Assembly: GCA_002480495.1 (NCBI GenBank)
Contig: DLCG01000008.1
Coordinates: forward strand, 156,635 to 220,634
Source: Rhodobiaceae bacterium UBA7804
GTDB taxonomy: Bacteria > Pseudomonadota > Alphaproteobacteria > Parvibaculales > Parvibaculaceae
Length of the DNA stretch: 64,000 nucleotides
Reading direction: 5' to 3'
Of this stretch, positions 53,463 through 62,150 are shown in pieces. Under the pieces are notes generated by a model. It was not told where the DNA came from. It saw only the letters and a program-made list of their open reading frames with translations, and made no database searches. The first letter of the stretch is position 1; every line of letters begins with the position of its first letter. Position numbers and translations under genes: made by a program.

Positions 53463-53493
53463 ATGGGTCCCGGGAATAAATCGCGGGATGACA
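53463..53493. repeat. Second short palindrome in the same gap
   Basis: TCCCG and CGGGA (53468-53472, 53484-53488) flank a short AT loop within TGGGTCCCGGG and CGCGGGATGAC. This matches a second common alphaproteobacterial intergenic element, so two repeat types stack in one 262-bp gap. Confidence 0.5.
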
Positions 53494-53533
53494 GTTCTGC
53501 CTTGTGTCGGCCGCAGTGCTGCATGGCGTTGCC

Positions 53534-55669
53534 CTACTCCGCCCTTTCAAAAAGGCCCGCGCCATAACGGCCGATGCGGAGCTTCCAGCCGGGTTCGACG
53601 AGATAGGTCGTCGAAGGCGAGATGACGACGGCGGGGGTTTCGACCACCATACCGAAATCGAGATCGGCGAACTCGTAGAAGCCGGTCTTCATCGGCGCGT
53701 CATGACCGACGAAGTGACATTCGCGCGTCTCGCGGGCGGCGGGGGCCTTGCTGAGTTCGCCTGCTTCCGGCAGGACGCCGCGGAAGCGGAATGTCGGCAT
53801 TTCGGAGTAAGTGGCGACGCGGATCGTGTTCACACGGATGCCGGCTTCCGGCGCCTGGCTGCCTTCGCCATAGCGCCGGCCGTAATCCGCGGAGAACTCC
53901 TTCATGACTTCCAGCAGATCCTCGGCGGAGTTCAGGCGGTTCTTTGAAACGACGACCGCCGTCTGCGCGAGCTGGTTGCCATAGCGCATGTCGAGTTCGA
54001 GCCGGTGCCGGATCGCCTCTTCGGGGACGCCCTGACGGAGGAGATCCTCCCTGCCCTTCGCCTCGAGTTCTTCCACCAGCGCATTGAAGCGGGGGAAATC
54101 GTCGAAGAGCTGGCGCGTGTTCGAGTCGTAGAGCGAGAGATAGAGCGAGCGCTCATGGAAATGGAGCTGGTCCATGTTGCCCGCGCCGATGGCCGAGAAG
54201 ATGGCGCTGAAGGGGGGCACCATGACGCGGGAGACGCCCAGCATGTTGGCGATGCCGCAGGCATGGAGCGGGCCATTGCCACCATAGGCAAGGAGCGTGA
54301 AGTGACGGGGCTCGTAGCCGCGGACGCGCAGCTCCTGTGCGATGCCATTCGCCATGTCGTTATCGACCTTTTCGCGAATGAGCTTCGCGGCGCCGATGGC
54401 ATCGACCTCCATCGGCTCGCCGACTTCCTTTTCGAGGGCGCGAAGGGCGCGGCGCTCGTTCAGCGGGATGGAGCCGCCCGCATAGCGATCCGCGATGAGA
54501 TAGCCGAGCGCAAGGTCGGCGTCGGTCACTGTCGGGTTGCGGCCGCCGCGATTGTAACAGGCGGGGCCGGGGTCCGACCCTGCGCTTTCCGGACCCACGG
54601 CGACGGCGCGGCGCAGACGATCATAGCGCGCGATGGAGCCGCCGCCCGCGCCGAGCGTGACGAGGTGAACCATCGGGATGTTGACGAGCCAGCGCTCGAT
54701 CACCGGATTGAAGTCGTAGAACTTCACACCGCCCTTCACGACGAGGCCGATGTCGAACGAGGTGCCGCCCATATCGGTGCAGACGACATTGCCGAGATCG
54801 GTCTCGGAGGCGAGATGCTCCGAGGCGTTGATGCCCGCAACGGGACCCGAATGGATCGTCTGGAGCGCATCCGTCGAGTTCAACTGCGCCATGCCGCCCG
54901 AATTGTGGATGACGAGCATGGGCTTCTGGTAGCCATTGTCGCGGAGGTTGAGCTCCAGCGAGGAAAGGCCGTGATACATCGCGTTGTGCAGGAAGGCGTC
55001 GATGATGGCCGAGGATGTGCGCGCATATTCGCCCTTGCGGCCGCCTACCTTGTGAGACAGCACGATGGGCGCGGAGCCCAGAAGATGCTCCGGGAATTCC
55101 TCGCGGATGATTTCCTCCACGAGAAGTTCATGCTCCGGCTGCACGACGGCATTCACCAGCGAGACGACGAAGGCCTGGACGCCATTGTCCACGAGCTTGC
55201 GGACGCAATCGCGCACGTCTTCCGGATCGACCGCCATGACGATCTCGCCCGTTTCGGCGACGCGCTCGCGGATGCCGACGATCATCTGCACCGGGACCAG
55301 CGGCGCGGGGCGCTGCGCCATGGGCAGGTCGCGGCGGAGACGATCCGGCAGGCCCTCGCCATAGCCGCGGCCGCGGCTCAAGGGCACCATCGCCTCGAAG
55401 CCCGCCGTGGTGATGAGGCCGACGCGAGGCCCGCGCCGCTCGATCAGCGCGTTGGTGCCGAGCGTCGTCGCATAGCGCACGCTGTCCACCTCGCGCATCA
55501 CCTCTTCCAGCGAGAGGCCGAGCTGCTCATAGGCGATCTTCAGCGAGGCGTTGAACCCGAGCGCCAGGTTCTGATGCGTGGTGAGCGCCTTGGCCTCGAC
55601 ATAGGCGTCGTCCCAGACGAGCGAGCAATCCGTGAAAGTTCCGCCGATGTCGACCGATACGCGACGCAT
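53534..55669 (-). CDS. HyuA-type ketone carboxylase subunit (ApcC-like)
   Basis: The 711-residue protein starts MRRVSVDIGGTFTDCSL, the ATPase motif of the HyuA/oxoprolinase-A family. It also has N-A-L-I-E-R-R-G-P, V-C-T-D-M-G-G-T-S-F-D and D-P-G-P-A-C-Y. In acetophenone carboxylase two HyuA-like subunits (ApcA and ApcC) are needed. This is the larger. The ATG at 55669 follows GGACGG. It lies 23 bp downstream of the gamma gene. Confidence 0.87.
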   Translation of the reverse strand: MRRVSVDIGGTFTDCSLVWDDAYVEAKALTTHQNLALGFNASLKIAYEQLGLSLEEVMREVDSVRYATTLGTNALIERRGPRVGLITTAGFEAMVPLSRGRGYGEGLPDRLRRDLPMAQRPAPLVPVQMIVGIRERVAETGEIVMAVDPEDVRDCVRKLVDNGVQAFVVSLVNAVVQPEHELLVEEIIREEFPEHLLGSAPIVLSHKVGGRKGEYARTSSAIIDAFLHNAMYHGLSSLELNLRDNGYQKPMLVIHNSGGMAQLNSTDALQTIHSGPVAGINASEHLASETDLGNVVCTDMGGTSFDIGLVVKGGVKFYDFNPVIERWLVNIPMVHLVTLGAGGGSIARYDRLRRAVAVGPESAGSDPGPACYNRGGRNPTVTDADLALGYLIADRYAGGSIPLNERRALRALEKEVGEPMEVDAIGAAKLIREKVDNDMANGIAQELRVRGYEPRHFTLLAYGGNGPLHACGIANMLGVSRVMVPPFSAIFSAIGAGNMDQLHFHERSLYLSLYDSNTRQLFDDFPRFNALVEELEAKGREDLLRQGVPEEAIRHRLELDMRYGNQLAQTAVVVSKNRLNSAEDLLEVMKEFSADYGRRYGEGSQAPEAGIRVNTIRVATYSEMPTFRFRGVLPEAGELSKAPAARETRECHFVGHDAPMKTGFYEFADLDFGMVVETPAVVISPSTTYLVEPGWKLRIGRYGAGLFERAE

Positions 55670-55692
55670 GTTTTCCGTCCCTTGCTGTTCGT

Positions 55693-56088
55693 TCAATGGG
55701 AATGAGGGGGCGCGACGAAATCCGGGCCGAGGGCCGGCTTTTCCAGCGGCTCGCGCTTCGCCCATTGCGCCTTCAGGGCATCGATATCGAGTTCGATGTC
55801 ATGCGCGGGCGGATGGCCCGGCGGGAGATATTCGACTTCCGCGAGATGACCGCAATTGGGGCAGCAATATTCGAGGATGCGGCACCAGTCGGGGTCCGGC
55901 GCGAAGGTGAATTCATACTCCTTCGCATCGAGAATGGGCGCGTGAATCTCGGAAGGCTCGCGCTCGCGCACGAGAAGGCCCTTCTTGTAGTTGTCGCGCG
56001 CGCTGCCGATATCGTGGCCGCAGGAGGCGCATTCCCAGCGTTCGCTGTCGAGGTCGATGGTGAGCATCGACGTGATAAAAACCTTCAT
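55693..56088 (-). CDS. Acetone-carboxylase-type gamma subunit (ApcB-like)
   Basis: The 131-residue protein matches the small gamma subunit of acetone and acetophenone carboxylases. It has two zinc-ribbon pairs, W-E-C-A-S-C-G-H and C-C-P-N-C-G-H, and the segment RDNYKKGLLVRERE. Its start at 56088 has GAGGGGAG upstream. It lies between the two HyuA genes with gaps of 19 and 23 bp. The size (about 15 kDa) equals ApcB. Confidence 0.85.
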   Translation of the reverse strand: MKVFITSMLTIDLDSERWECASCGHDIGSARDNYKKGLLVREREPSEIHAPILDAKEYEFTFAPDPDWCRILEYCCPNCGHLAEVEYLPPGHPPAHDIELDIDALKAQWAKREPLEKPALGPDFVAPPHSH

Positions 56089-56107
56089 ATCTCCCCTCCC
56101 GAGAATT

Positions 56108-57991
56108 TTATTTTCTGAGCAGCAGGTCGCCATTGCCGCTGACGGCGAAGCGCCAGCCCGCGCGCACATGCGTGGTGAAGAAGGCTTCCTCCACGAGACA
56201 GGGACCGGCGGCGAAATCGCCGGGCGCGAGATCCTCAAGCCGGTAGAGGGGCAAGTCCGACGTTCCCTTGCGGATGCCGGCGGGTTTCGCCTCGCGCTTT
56301 TCCTCCGCGGCGGGCGCACCGAGAGCGATCTTCTCGATCGGCTTCGTCACGCGAAGCTCGAGCCAGCTTTCGGTGTTCTCGCCGTCATGGCGGCCATTGA
56401 GCTTCGCGCGCGTGTAGCCCGCGCCGTTCTTCGTCAGCACCGCATAGTCGAGATTGCATTCGGCGAGATCGAAGCCTTCGGCAAGCATGCCGCGCCGCGC
56501 CTGCTCAACGAGATCGGCTTTGGCCGCATCGACCGCATCGTCGCGGCCCGGCGCGAGCTCCGCCATATAGCTGTGCTCGATGTCGGAGAAGGCGATGCCA
56601 TAGGCGGAGAAGACGGCCGCAAATTTCGGAATGAGGACGGTGGAAAGGCCCGCTTTCTCGGCCACGCCGCAGGCGGACATCGGCCCCGCGCCGCCGAAGG
56701 CGAGGAGCGTCGCTCCCGGATTGGCCTTCGCCCAGGGCGCGATCTCGGCGGCGATCTTGCCGTGATAGGCGTCCGCCATGGCCTCGGCCGCTTCGGCAAG
56801 ACCGAGGCCGAGCGGCTCGCCGACTTCCGTCATGATGGCGCGTTCGGCGCGGCCGCGATCGAGCGGCATGCGGCCGCCGAAATAGGAGGCGGGATCGAGA
56901 ATGCCGAGGGCGAGGAAGGCATCCGTCATGGTGGCCTTGGTGCCGCCGCGCGCAAAGCACGCGGGCCCCGGCGCGGAACCGACGCTTTCGGGGCCGACGA
57001 GGATTTTCCCGCCTTCCGCGCGGATGATCGAACCGCCGCCCGCGCCGATGCTTTCGATGGCGGCGAGCGGGATCGAGACAGGCGCGCCTTCGATGCGGCC
57101 CGACTGCGCGACGCCGACCGAGGCGTTTTCGAACATGGCAATGTCGGTCGTCGTGCCGCCGATGTCGATGGAGGCGGCAAAGGGGATGCCGTAATGCTTC
57201 AGAAGCACCTCGCCGCCGACGACGCCGCCTTGCGGGCCGGAGGAATAGGTCTTGATGGCTACGGTCTTTGCAACGCGGGTCGAGTTGCCGTCATTGCGGA
57301 AGATCAGCAGCGGCTTGCGCGCACGATGTTCGCGCAGACGGTTTTCCGCATTGTAGAGGAAGGTTTCCATCGCGGGATGGAGGAAGGCATTCACCACCGC
57401 GGTCCAGACGCGCTGCTCGCGCGTGCCGATGCGGGTGAGTTCGGTCGAGAAGAGAAGCGGCACGGCACCGAGCAGGTGGCGCGGGAAGGCACGATAGAGC
57501 GCGCGCTTCGCCGCCTTTTCGCGGGCGGCGGCTTCCGCGCCGGAGAAGGCGAGAACGATGCGGCTCGCACCGGCGGAAACGAGCTTCGAGACGGCGGTGA
57601 CGAGCTCCGCGCTCGCATCGCCCGCCGCGGCGCCTGAGAGCACGCGGATGCGATCGCCCACAAAGGCCTCGAAGAGCGACGGCGCGGCATTCATCGTCTC
57701 GGAAACGAGGCTGTCATCATCCGTCAGCAGGCCGATGCGCGGCCCCTTGCGCTGGACGATGGCGTTGGTGCCTTGCGTCGTCGAGTAGCGGATATAGTCG
57801 ATGGCGCCGACGAGCTTCGGCAAGTCGGCCTCGCCGTCGACCTTCTCCGCCAGCGCCTCCAGGCACTTCACGAAACACTCCGTGAGATCGTGCGGTGTCG
57901 TCAGCGTCTTCGCATGGATCGTCGAAACACCATCCGTCGCGCAGACATCGGTCAGCGTTCCGCCATTGTCGATGCTTACCAGAAGCCCCAC
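56108..57991 (-). CDS. Second HyuA-type ketone carboxylase subunit (ApcA-like)
   Basis: The 627-residue protein starts at a GTG (57991) with GGAGG 8 nt upstream. Its ATPase motif is V-S-I-D-N-G-G-T-L-T-D, where Asn replaces the usual Ile/Val-Gly step. It also has I-D-I-G-G-T-T-T-D, P-G-P-A-C-F and G-G-A-G-P-M-S-A. At about 67 kDa it fits ApcA (70 kDa). As first gene of the operon it is downstream of the MalT-like regulator by 122 bp. A TGCCGC/GCGGCA hairpin lies in that gap at 58027-58041. Confidence 0.85.
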   Translation of the reverse strand: MGLLVSIDNGGTLTDVCATDGVSTIHAKTLTTPHDLTECFVKCLEALAEKVDGEADLPKLVGAIDYIRYSTTQGTNAIVQRKGPRIGLLTDDDSLVSETMNAAPSLFEAFVGDRIRVLSGAAAGDASAELVTAVSKLVSAGASRIVLAFSGAEAAAREKAAKRALYRAFPRHLLGAVPLLFSTELTRIGTREQRVWTAVVNAFLHPAMETFLYNAENRLREHRARKPLLIFRNDGNSTRVAKTVAIKTYSSGPQGGVVGGEVLLKHYGIPFAASIDIGGTTTDIAMFENASVGVAQSGRIEGAPVSIPLAAIESIGAGGGSIIRAEGGKILVGPESVGSAPGPACFARGGTKATMTDAFLALGILDPASYFGGRMPLDRGRAERAIMTEVGEPLGLGLAEAAEAMADAYHGKIAAEIAPWAKANPGATLLAFGGAGPMSACGVAEKAGLSTVLIPKFAAVFSAYGIAFSDIEHSYMAELAPGRDDAVDAAKADLVEQARRGMLAEGFDLAECNLDYAVLTKNGAGYTRAKLNGRHDGENTESWLELRVTKPIEKIALGAPAAEEKREAKPAGIRKGTSDLPLYRLEDLAPGDFAAGPCLVEEAFFTTHVRAGWRFAVSGNGDLLLRK

Positions 57992-58113
57992 GGCCAGTTC
58001 CTCCCCGCGTGTCCTTTTTGACGAGTGCCGCAAAGCGGCAGCTTCGCCGTTTATGGGAGGAAAAATAGGGCGCGCCGGAAGGGCCTGCCCCACCCGAAAG
58101 GATGGAAGTTGGA

Positions 58114-60906
58114 TCAGTCTATGAGGCCGAAATGCCGGGCGACGGAGACGGCCTGCATGCGGTTGCTGATCTGCAGTTTCTCGAAGATGTTCCGCAGGTG
58201 CCACTTCACCGTATTGGTCGAGAGCGAGAGCCGGTCGGCGAGCGCCTTGTTGGAAAAGCCGTTGGACACGAGACGCAGAATCTCGCGTTCGCGATCGGTC
58301 AATTCCTCGAGAAGCGGCACCGAGGGCTCGGCGTCGTCGGCGAATTCATCCTGCGGCATGAGGACGGGCGCGAACTCGCCCGCTTCCGACAGGAGCCGGT
58401 CGAGATAGGCCGAGACGCGATCCTTCTGCGGGAGGTCCGGAAATTTCGGCAGGGCCTGACGCGCTTCCTGCAGGAGGCGGACGGCCTGCGGACCTTCATC
58501 GAGCACGAGCCGTATGAACTGATCGGGCGCGCCCGCCTGCAAAGCCTCGATGAGCGCGCGGCGCGCGGAACTCACCTGCCCTTCGACGTTGAGCGAAATC
58601 GCGAGCAGGAGATTGAGCTTCATGAAACGGCGCATGCGGCGCTGGGCGCGGGCCTTGCGGGCGGCGGGCTGGAGCAGCGCACGGGCATCCGCATGACGTC
58701 CGGAGAGAATGAGGAGGCGCGCTTCCGTGACGGTCTGCGCCTCGGTCTCGCCCGCATGGAAGATGAGCTCGTCTTCGCCTTCCGCATCCACCTGACCGAG
58801 CCCGGCGAAACGCGAGCGCGCCTTGTCGAGGTCGCCCGCGAGCGTCGCCTGACGCACAAGCTCCGCCTTCGCATAGGTGACGAGGCGGCGCAGATTGTAG
58901 CGGTGTCCCAGATACATCATGCGGTCGAGAACTTCCTCGGCCTCGCGCTCCTCGCCGCGCAGAACGGCGATACGCGCCATGGTGAGGAAAGCAAGCGCCA
59001 GCGGCTCGACGATCGCCTGCTGCTCGAGGAGCGGGAGGTGATCGTTCAGCAGCGTTTCCGCTTCGGCGATGCAGTTCTTCTCGTAGAGCGTTTCCGCGAG
59101 GCAGGCCGCAATGACGGACCCGGCAGTGACGCTCGCCGTCGCGCATTCCTCGTTGTGGACATATGCCTGCTTGAGCGCCTTCAGCGCATCCTCGTTGCGG
59201 CCCTGCGCGGCGAGCACATTGGCGTTTATCCACTCGCAGTATGAGAGGCCGAACAGATTATGCGCTTCGTCATGCAGGGCGCGGGCGCGGGCGACGGTTT
59301 CGCGTGCCTCCTCGAACCGGCTATGCAGATAGAGCCAATAGGCACGTGCATTGAGGGCAACGGCATATTCCAGCCCTTCGCTGCCCTCGAGCTGTTCGAT
59401 CACCTTGTCGCCCGTCGCACCGATTTCGGCCACGCGGTCCTGGGCGGCATTGGTGAAAATGCGCGTGTAGTTGTGAACGCCCCAGGCCTCCTTGGGGGCA
59501 TTCTCCCGCTCGAGAATCGCACGGCGCATGGCGATGATGCGATTGGCCTTCGCGAAGTCGCGCCTGAACCCATAGGCGATGACGGCCGCGTTCAGGATGG
59601 CTTCGTAGTTCTGGATCGTCTCGGGCGAAAGCCTGTCGGCATAGCGCACGATGAGGTCCAGCCGTTCCTCGGTGACGAGCCGGTTTATGATTTTGTTGAG
59701 AAGGCGCGCCGCCGCCTCCTCGTTGTCCGCCTCGATATAGTGGATGATCGCTTCTTCGCTGAAGCCATGCGCCGCATACCAGCCGGCAATCCTGTCGTGA
59801 TGGGACAGGACTTCCGTCTCCGACATCTCGCGCCGCAGGCGCGTGAGCAGCACCTGGCGGAATACCGTGTGGAAACGGAACCAGCGACGGTCGAGATCGA
59901 CGGGTGTGAGGAAGAGGCCCAGATGCTCTATCTCATGCAGGCAGGCCTCGCCATCGGTGCGGTCGGAAATATGTTCGAGAAGCTCCGGGCAGATGCGCTC
60001 GGGCATGCAGGCTTCGAGCAATACTCTCTGGAAATCGGCGGAAAGATTTTCGAAGACATCGGTGGCAAGGAAATCGATGAGATCCGGCGTGACGCCCGAA
60101 GTGGGCAGCGGCCTCGCCCTTCCCGTTCGTCCGCGCATGGAAAGGCGGATGCACTGGAGCGCGGCCGGCCAGCCATCCGTCGCGGTCTGGTAGCGATCGA
60201 CTTCCTCATCCGAGACGTCGCGAAACTCGCGGAAGAACTCCGCCGTCTCGTTGGCGCGGAAGCGGAGCCCCTCGACATTCACCACGACGGCCTGCTCGCG
60301 AAGCTGGAGACGCGGAAGATTGATCGAGGGAATGACGCGGGTTCCGATGCAGAGCTGGACGCCCTTCGGCATGACACGGACGAGCTGGGCGATGACGGCT
60401 TCCATGCCCGCATGGGCCGCCTGCTCGAAATTGTCGACGACGACGACAAGCCCGTTCTTCACGGTCTGCACGGAGCGGAGGAAATCCTGCATGGAGGCGG
60501 ATGAGCTTTCCGGCAGGGAGATGGCGCAATCCGGGCAGGCCGCCGCCACGGCCTCGCACAACAGACGCAGAAAACGCGACGGATCGGAATAATGCGCTTC
60601 AAGATGAAGCCACGCCACCGTCGCGCCTTGCGCCTCGCGCCACGCGCAATATTGACGGAGGAGCGTGGTCTTGCCGAAGCCTGCCGGCGCCTGCACGACG
60701 ATGAGGCGAACGCCGGTGTGGTTCTTCAGCCTGTCGAGCTGGTGCTTGCGAAGAACAAGATTGTTCGACGAAGTGGCCGCCGCCACGGGTCTTCCCAGAG
60801 ACCTGCGCGCCTGCGCCCGCTCCCTGCCCGATGCCGACCGCTCAGGTTCCAATGCTCCCGTCAATTCAGCGCCCTCCTCCAAGGACGGCGGTGCGCCCCG
60901 ACGCAC
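58114..60906 (-). CDS. MalT-like (LAL-type) LuxR transcriptional regulator
   Basis: The 930-residue protein is a large ATP-binding regulator. It has Walker A A-P-A-G-F-G-K-T-T near residue 75, Walker B V-V-V-V-D-N-F, a winged-helix-like region, a long helical TPR-like sensor domain (about 380-830), and a C-terminal LuxR helix-turn-helix (L-T-D-R-E-R-E-I-L-R-L, near 868-925). Like MalT it should bind ATP and an inducer, then activate promoters. It sits directly upstream of the ketone carboxylase genes and likely controls them. The GTG at 60906 or a TTG at 60864 behind GGAGGAGGG may be the start. Confidence 0.88.
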   Translation of the reverse strand: MRRGAPPSLEEGAELTGALEPERSASGRERAQARRSLGRPVAAATSSNNLVLRKHQLDRLKNHTGVRLIVVQAPAGFGKTTLLRQYCAWREAQGATVAWLHLEAHYSDPSRFLRLLCEAVAAACPDCAISLPESSSASMQDFLRSVQTVKNGLVVVVDNFEQAAHAGMEAVIAQLVRVMPKGVQLCIGTRVIPSINLPRLQLREQAVVVNVEGLRFRANETAEFFREFRDVSDEEVDRYQTATDGWPAALQCIRLSMRGRTGRARPLPTSGVTPDLIDFLATDVFENLSADFQRVLLEACMPERICPELLEHISDRTDGEACLHEIEHLGLFLTPVDLDRRWFRFHTVFRQVLLTRLRREMSETEVLSHHDRIAGWYAAHGFSEEAIIHYIEADNEEAAARLLNKIINRLVTEERLDLIVRYADRLSPETIQNYEAILNAAVIAYGFRRDFAKANRIIAMRRAILERENAPKEAWGVHNYTRIFTNAAQDRVAEIGATGDKVIEQLEGSEGLEYAVALNARAYWLYLHSRFEEARETVARARALHDEAHNLFGLSYCEWINANVLAAQGRNEDALKALKQAYVHNEECATASVTAGSVIAACLAETLYEKNCIAEAETLLNDHLPLLEQQAIVEPLALAFLTMARIAVLRGEEREAEEVLDRMMYLGHRYNLRRLVTYAKAELVRQATLAGDLDKARSRFAGLGQVDAEGEDELIFHAGETEAQTVTEARLLILSGRHADARALLQPAARKARAQRRMRRFMKLNLLLAISLNVEGQVSSARRALIEALQAGAPDQFIRLVLDEGPQAVRLLQEARQALPKFPDLPQKDRVSAYLDRLLSEAGEFAPVLMPQDEFADDAEPSVPLLEELTDREREILRLVSNGFSNKALADRLSLSTNTVKWHLRNIFEKLQISNRMQAVSVARHFGLID

Positions 60907-60951
60907 CGCTGGCCCGCCTTACCGCGGGGCTTGTTCTCTTTCAGTGAAGCT

Positions 60952-62043
60952 CTATGCGTTCTCACCTCCGATGCGAACCATGAGCTTGCCATTGTTTCCG
61001 CCCGTATAGAGGAGGCGAAGCGCGGCAACCGCGTTCTCCAGCCCCTGCTCTATATGGATGCGGTATTTGAGATCGCCCGAGCGCATCCACCCGATCAGTT
61101 TCGCGTGGTACTCCGGGAAGTGCGCCGCATAGTCGAGGATCACGAAACCCTGAATGGTGAGACGCTTCATGATGACATTGCGGAACATGTAAGGGCCGGG
61201 CACCGGGTCCGACGAGTTATAGGTGGAGATGAGGCCGCAGATGACGACGCGGCCACCCTCGTTCATCAGGGTAAGACCGGCATCGAGTTGGTCGCCGCCG
61301 ACATTCTCGAACTGCACGTCGATGCCGTTCGGCGCCTCGCGCTTCAGCGCTTCGAGCAGGTCTTCCTTGCGGTAGTTGATGGCGGCATCGAAGCCGAGCT
61401 CATCCGTCAGCCATTTGCACTTGTCGTCGGAGCCTGCGACGCCGACGACGCGGCAGCCATGCAATTTCGCAATCTGACCGGCAAGTGCACCGACCGCCCC
61501 CGCCGCCGCCGTGACGACCACCGTGTCGCCGGGCTTCGGCTTGCCGATTTCGAGGAGGCCGACATAGGCCGTGGGACCCGCAATGGCGAGGATGCCGAAT
61601 GCGTCGGAAAGGGCTATGCCTTCCGGCCGGGGAAAGGAGGCCCAGCCTTCGCCGTCCGTCACGATCCAGTCCGACCAGGTGCCGAGGCCAGTCACCAGCG
61701 ATCCCTCCGGGAAGGCCGGATTTCGCGACTGCGCCACCTCGCCGAGGATGAAACCCAGCATGCGGGCGCCGATGGGCAAGGGTTCCATATAGGTATCCCA
61801 GTCGCTCAACCAGACGCGGTTGGTGGCATCGAGCGACATGTAGAGGCTGCGGACGAGTATCTCGCCGTCCTTCAGCGCCGGGACGGGGTCTTCGCGCAGG
61901 ACGAGCGTGTCGTCCTCGATGACGTCCTTCGGGCGCTTGTTGAAATACCAGTGACGGGCCGTCTGCGGCACGGATGCCTCCCCCCTGCCGGATGTTTCGG
62001 GAGAATTCTCTCCACGAATCCAGCTAGTTATCGTTTTCAGCAC
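60952..62043 (-). CDS. NADP-dependent oxidoreductase, CurA/PTGR type
   Basis: The 363-residue protein is a zinc-independent medium-chain reductase. It has the dinucleotide motif A-A-A-G-A-V-G-A-L-A-G-Q, F-E-N-V-G-G-D-Q-L, G-R-V-V-I-C-G and P-x-G-P-Y-M-F-R-N. It reduces the double bond of alpha,beta-unsaturated ketones. The GTG at 62043 has GGGAGG upstream at good spacing, and the longer frame reading is not needed. It starts with an uncommon N-terminal extension of about 25 residues before QTARHWYFN. It may be co-transcribed with the regulator. Confidence 0.85.
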   Translation of the reverse strand: MLKTITSWIRGENSPETSGRGEASVPQTARHWYFNKRPKDVIEDDTLVLREDPVPALKDGEILVRSLYMSLDATNRVWLSDWDTYMEPLPIGARMLGFILGEVAQSRNPAFPEGSLVTGLGTWSDWIVTDGEGWASFPRPEGIALSDAFGILAIAGPTAYVGLLEIGKPKPGDTVVVTAAAGAVGALAGQIAKLHGCRVVGVAGSDDKCKWLTDELGFDAAINYRKEDLLEALKREAPNGIDVQFENVGGDQLDAGLTLMNEGGRVVICGLISTYNSSDPVPGPYMFRNVIMKRLTIQGFVILDYAAHFPEYHAKLIGWMRSGDLKYRIHIEQGLENAVAALRLLYTGGNNGKLMVRIGGENA

Positions 62044-62105
62044 GCTTTCCTCCCGAGATCGCGCTTTCCAGCGCGGCCATGCTGAAACGGACATGCCATC
62101 CTCAC

Positions 62106-62123
62106 CCCACCCGAAAGGGTGGG
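62106..62123 (-). terminator. CCCACCC-GAAA-GGGTGGG hairpin
   Basis: A perfect 7-bp stem with a GAAA tetraloop lies 27 bp after the tonB-like stop codon. No U-run follows. The 14-mer CCCCACCCGAAAGG also occurs at 58089-58102. Confidence 0.45.
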
Positions 62124-62150
62124 TCAACGAGAATGACAGGATTCCGGCTC

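Noticed and set aside
53241..53567. Plus-strand open frame across the HyuA-HyuB gap
   Set aside because: It is made of the palindromic repeat sequence, with no start signal or domain, and is not a gene.
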